A stretch of DNA of 64,000 nucleotides from Streptococcus anginosus (GTDB taxonomy: Bacteria > Bacillota > Bacilli > Lactobacillales > Streptococcaceae). The notes beneath the pieces are model-generated. The model had not been told where the DNA came from. It was given only the letters and a program-made list of their open reading frames with translations, and did no database searches. The DNA lies in assembly GCF_900636475.1 (NCBI RefSeq), contig NZ_LR134283.1:744001-808000 (forward strand), read 5' to 3'. The translations under genes and the position numbers were made by a program. Positions 61,452 through 64,000 of the stretch are shown piece by piece. The number at the start of each line of letters is the position of its first letter. Within the stretch, counting starts at the first letter, position 1.

Positions 61452-62633
61452 TTTTGTTTGCAATGATTTTTGATAAAAAATTGAGAAAACAGCCAGACTC
61501 ATCACTCCAATGCCAATGACAATAAAAGAAAACAGGTGTACGCTTGGAATCAATGTCACAATTGCTGTTGCAAGCGGCATAAAAAGAATAGCCAGTGTAA
61601 AAATAGCAGAGAATACTCGACCTAAATACTGATTGTCAACCTTGGTTTGCACCTGGCTGAAAAAATGAATGTTAAAAACTGTCATGAATAACTCACAAAG
61701 AAAATTACCGCCATAAGCTAGATAAGCAGGAACAGGAAAAATAGCAGAACTCCCTATTATTACAACTCCTAAACCTGTCAGACAAAGGGTGGTTAGCAAA
61801 TTCTCCATAGTATCCTTAATCTTACTTGCCAAGAGTGCTCCAATGATAGAGCCGATAGCTCCCATTGTCAGAATGGTCGCATAAGCTCCTTTTTGCTGAA
61901 AAAGCTGATTAGTGAAAGGTAGGAGGTAGTTAAAAGCTGCAAAGAAAAAATTAACGCTAGATGCTACTACGAGTAGAAAGAAGATTTCCTTTTGTTGTCG
62001 AATATAAAGCACTCCTTCTCGCATATCTTCCAAAATTGCTCTTATTGTCAGCCTACCAGTTGATTTCATTTCTGGTTCTTTGTTAGGTAGGAAATAAACC
62101 AAAATAAAGGCGAGGAAAAAACTCAGTGCATCTAAAAGCAAAGTAATCCGCAGATTGGCATAGTTCATGACTAAGAAAGAGAGGACAGGAGCTGACACAC
62201 TGATTAACTGCAAAACCACCTCCAAATGAGAATTGTAAGCTACGATTTCCTCTTTATTTACAATCTCGGTGATATAGGATTTGTTTGCTGGTCGTGAGAA
62301 AGAAAAAGCAATAGCTTGCACCACATTGGCGAAAATGAGAGCTCCAATCATCAACTGTTTATGAGTAATAAAGGAAATTCCTAAACACAGGAGAGAACAA
62401 ATCAAGTCAGTTGTCATTAAGACTTTTCGTTTAGAAAAACGATCGGTGATAACACCGCCGAAAGGATTGAATAAAATAGCTGTTATTAAATCGGACAATT
62501 GGTAAATTCCTAAAACGGTCTGACCTATAACTCCTAACGACGCTAGCCAAATACTGTTTCCATAATCATAGAGCATATTGCCAATCTTGTTGATAGCTCC
62601 GCGTGCAATGAGTTGTACCGCTTGTTTGTTCAT
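61443..62633 (-). CDS. Major facilitator superfamily transporter
   Basis: 396 residues with about twelve membrane segments. The loop GGVITDRFSKRKVLM is the MFS motif between segments 2 and 3. It is of the macrolide-efflux-like (MefA-related) or general drug-export type; substrate unknown. Lies next to the Rgg regulator in the same direction, which may control it. Confidence 0.85.
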   Translation of the reverse strand: MNKQAVQLIARGAINKIGNMLYDYGNSIWLASLGVIGQTVLGIYQLSDLITAILFNPFGGVITDRFSKRKVLMTTDLICSLLCLGISFITHKQLMIGALIFANVVQAIAFSFSRPANKSYITEIVNKEEIVAYNSHLEVVLQLISVSAPVLSFLVMNYANLRITLLLDALSFFLAFILVYFLPNKEPEMKSTGRLTIRAILEDMREGVLYIRQQKEIFFLLVVASSVNFFFAAFNYLLPFTNQLFQQKGAYATILTMGAIGSIIGALLASKIKDTMENLLTTLCLTGLGVVIIGSSAIFPVPAYLAYGGNFLCELFMTVFNIHFFSQVQTKVDNQYLGRVFSAIFTLAILFMPLATAIVTLIPSVHLFSFIVIGIGVMSLAVFSIFYQKSLQTKGS

Positions 62634-62723
62634 AAAGAAACCTCCAAATTCTTTTTTTATATTTTAACAAATAAAAAAAGAAAGGCACTATTTTTCCCGT
62701 ATTTGGGAAAAGTGTCTCTCTTT

Positions 62724-63593
62724 TTATATTTTTTGTGTAATAAATTTCTGGTAATGTTCTTGATAATAATCAACTTGTTCGGGTAATTCTAAGGTCTCAA
62801 AAATCTGAATAGCTTCTTTCATTTTTGCAATACCTTGCTCCTGCTGACCTTTTTGATATGCTTCAAAGCCCTTGACATAGAGAAAAATTGTCCGCTCGTA
62901 AAGCTTAATTTCTTTATCTAAAATTTTAGCAACTGCGTTCTTGAAATACGTTGCTTTCTCAAAATCCTTTCCCTCTAAGCAATGCAGGTAAAAATTCAGA
63001 GCCAAAATCAAAACCAACCGACGATGCTTGTTGATATTTTCATAAAAATATTCACGCTCTAAAACTTCCTTACCCATCCGATAAACATAGTCCACCTCAT
63101 AGAACGAATAAAGATTTCCGATTAAAATCAGCTCATACATTCCCCAATTTTCTCTCTGAAAAAGGTAATCCGCCACACGCTCTAGGTCAGTCGGTTTCAT
63201 CTCATAACGATTATCTCGCTGACAAATTAGTCCTTGTACCAAGATAATATTGAGCTCATGAATGAGGCTATCCTGTCGCTGTCTAGCTTTTTCTCTCTCC
63301 TGATGCTGCAACTTCTGAAAACCTTCAATATCTTTAGCATAATAGAGCGGGACAATGTGGGACATAAATTCAACAATTTCAGCTCGTTGATAGTTTCTAG
63401 CTGCATCCATAAAATTTTCCACACTGACCTGAATATTATCCAGAACCGCTAAGAACTTATCCACTGTCAACTCAGACTCTCCTCGCTCAAAACGGGACAG
63501 CTGAGAAGTTGATACTTGATCCCCCGCTGCCTGAGCAAGAGAATAATTACCATTTAAGCGAAAATCACGAAACACCTTGCCTAAAGCTTCCAT
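62724..63593 (-). CDS. Rgg/GadR/MutR-family transcriptional regulator
   Basis: 289 residues from the ATG at 63593 (MEALGKVFRDFRLNGNYSL); an upstream GTG is less likely. N-terminal helix-turn-helix (about 15-60, STSQLSRFERGESELTVDKF, in the usual Rgg form), then a helical repeat domain that in relatives binds short hydrophobic peptides. No small peptide gene was recognised beside it. It may regulate the MFS gene. Confidence 0.88.
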   Translation of the reverse strand: MEALGKVFRDFRLNGNYSLAQAAGDQVSTSQLSRFERGESELTVDKFLAVLDNIQVSVENFMDAARNYQRAEIVEFMSHIVPLYYAKDIEGFQKLQHQEREKARQRQDSLIHELNIILVQGLICQRDNRYEMKPTDLERVADYLFQRENWGMYELILIGNLYSFYEVDYVYRMGKEVLEREYFYENINKHRRLVLILALNFYLHCLEGKDFEKATYFKNAVAKILDKEIKLYERTIFLYVKGFEAYQKGQQEQGIAKMKEAIQIFETLELPEQVDYYQEHYQKFITQKI

Positions 63594-64000
63594 TACTTCA
63601 CCATTAACTCCTTTCACAATTTTTAGTCTTTTCAGATATTACATTAAAGCTGTACTACTTCAAATCTAGTATTTGAACCTCTAGGTCAACAGGCATTTCA
63701 TCTGCTCTTCTACAAAGATTGCTACTTCCATATATCGCCCTCAAAAGACTGGGGACTACTGATAAAGCAAGTAAATGGAACACTTCCCCTGACTTTCCCC
63801 GTCAATCAAATTCTTTCTTCGCCCTAAAAGTTCCTTCATTCAAACGGGCGAGCAAAATAACCTTACTAGAAAAAATGGGATATGGGTAATTCCGTCTCAA
63901 ATGTTCGGATTTTACTTTCGGACACGTCTTTTTTTGTCAAAATCTTCTTGTCCGAAAATCGGCCGACATTATTTTTTCAAAAAAGCTTTGTCCGAAACAA
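63594..64000. other. Intergenic region with repeated TTCGGAC/GTCCGAA motifs
   Basis: No ORF with a ribosome site was found. The last 100 bases carry TTTCGGAC at 63916-63923 and inverted GTCCGAAA at 63950-63957 and 63990-63997, plus GTTCGGA at 63903. The gene downstream lies beyond the window, so its function cannot be read. Confidence 0.5.

Overview
The window is a continuous stretch of a low-GC Streptococcus chromosome. The murB-potABCD, infC-rpmI-rplT, rplU-prp-rpmA, cdaA-cdaR-glmM and murT-gatD blocks, the EbsA, Rgg, Mga-like and CcpN families, a YSIRK/LPXTG adhesin and histidine-triad proteins all point to this genus. A complete gluconeogenic set (class III fructose-1,6-bisphosphatase, pyruvate phosphate dikinase and its regulatory protein) suggests an oral species near the sanguinis group. 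That species placement is an inference from gene content; no 16S gene lies in the window.

Layout. 0-7 kb: first codons of thyA, a probable fluoride-exporting ClC protein with a chorismate mutase, an Mga-like regulator with a possible 5' frameshift, a heavily decayed histidine-triad/leucine-rich-repeat lipoprotein gene behind an intact AdcR (zinc) box, a Pr6Pr membrane protein and a YjdM protein. 7-13 kb: proB-proA-proC (proline synthesis), then a CpsY-type LysR regulator, lspA and rluD. 13-17 kb: a persulfide-response locus, made of a CstR-type repressor, a 41-bp tandem repeat array, a tRNA-editing YbaK protein, and an operon of two free-standing rhodaneses around a CoA-persulfide/disulfide reductase, with a perfect CsoR/CstR-type operator. 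17-24 kb: a giant MucBP-like repeat adhesin interrupted by one in-frame TGA.

24-34 kb: rplU-prp-rpmA with an L21-type leader, thiI plus a cysteine desulfurase (tRNA thiolation), then fbp and the divergent ccpN-ppsR / ppdK genes with CcpN boxes between them. 34-48 kb: a Ser/Thr-rich membrane protein, murB-potABCD (polyamine uptake), a lipoprotein, lepA, a HAD phosphatase, pepT, a YoaK protein, udk, an oxidoreductase and a DEAD-box-like helicase. 48-64 kb: polysaccharide deacetylase, gloA, the infC operon with an L20-type leader and a probable ATA start, cmk, a LysM protein, ferredoxin, ebsA, glycerate kinase and serB, glmM-cdaR-cdaA (c-di-AMP and cell wall precursor), murT-gatD (lipid II amidation), an MFS transporter and an Rgg regulator.

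Most genes are ordinary housekeeping genes. The parts most worth checking are the persulfide locus with its operator and adjacent minisatellite, the CcpN-controlled gluconeogenic cluster, the two broken surface-protein genes, the predicted CLC-F exporter, and several multi-hairpin intergenic elements. I did not find a clearly new defence or biosynthetic system, and no mobile element, CRISPR array, rRNA or tRNA gene was seen.
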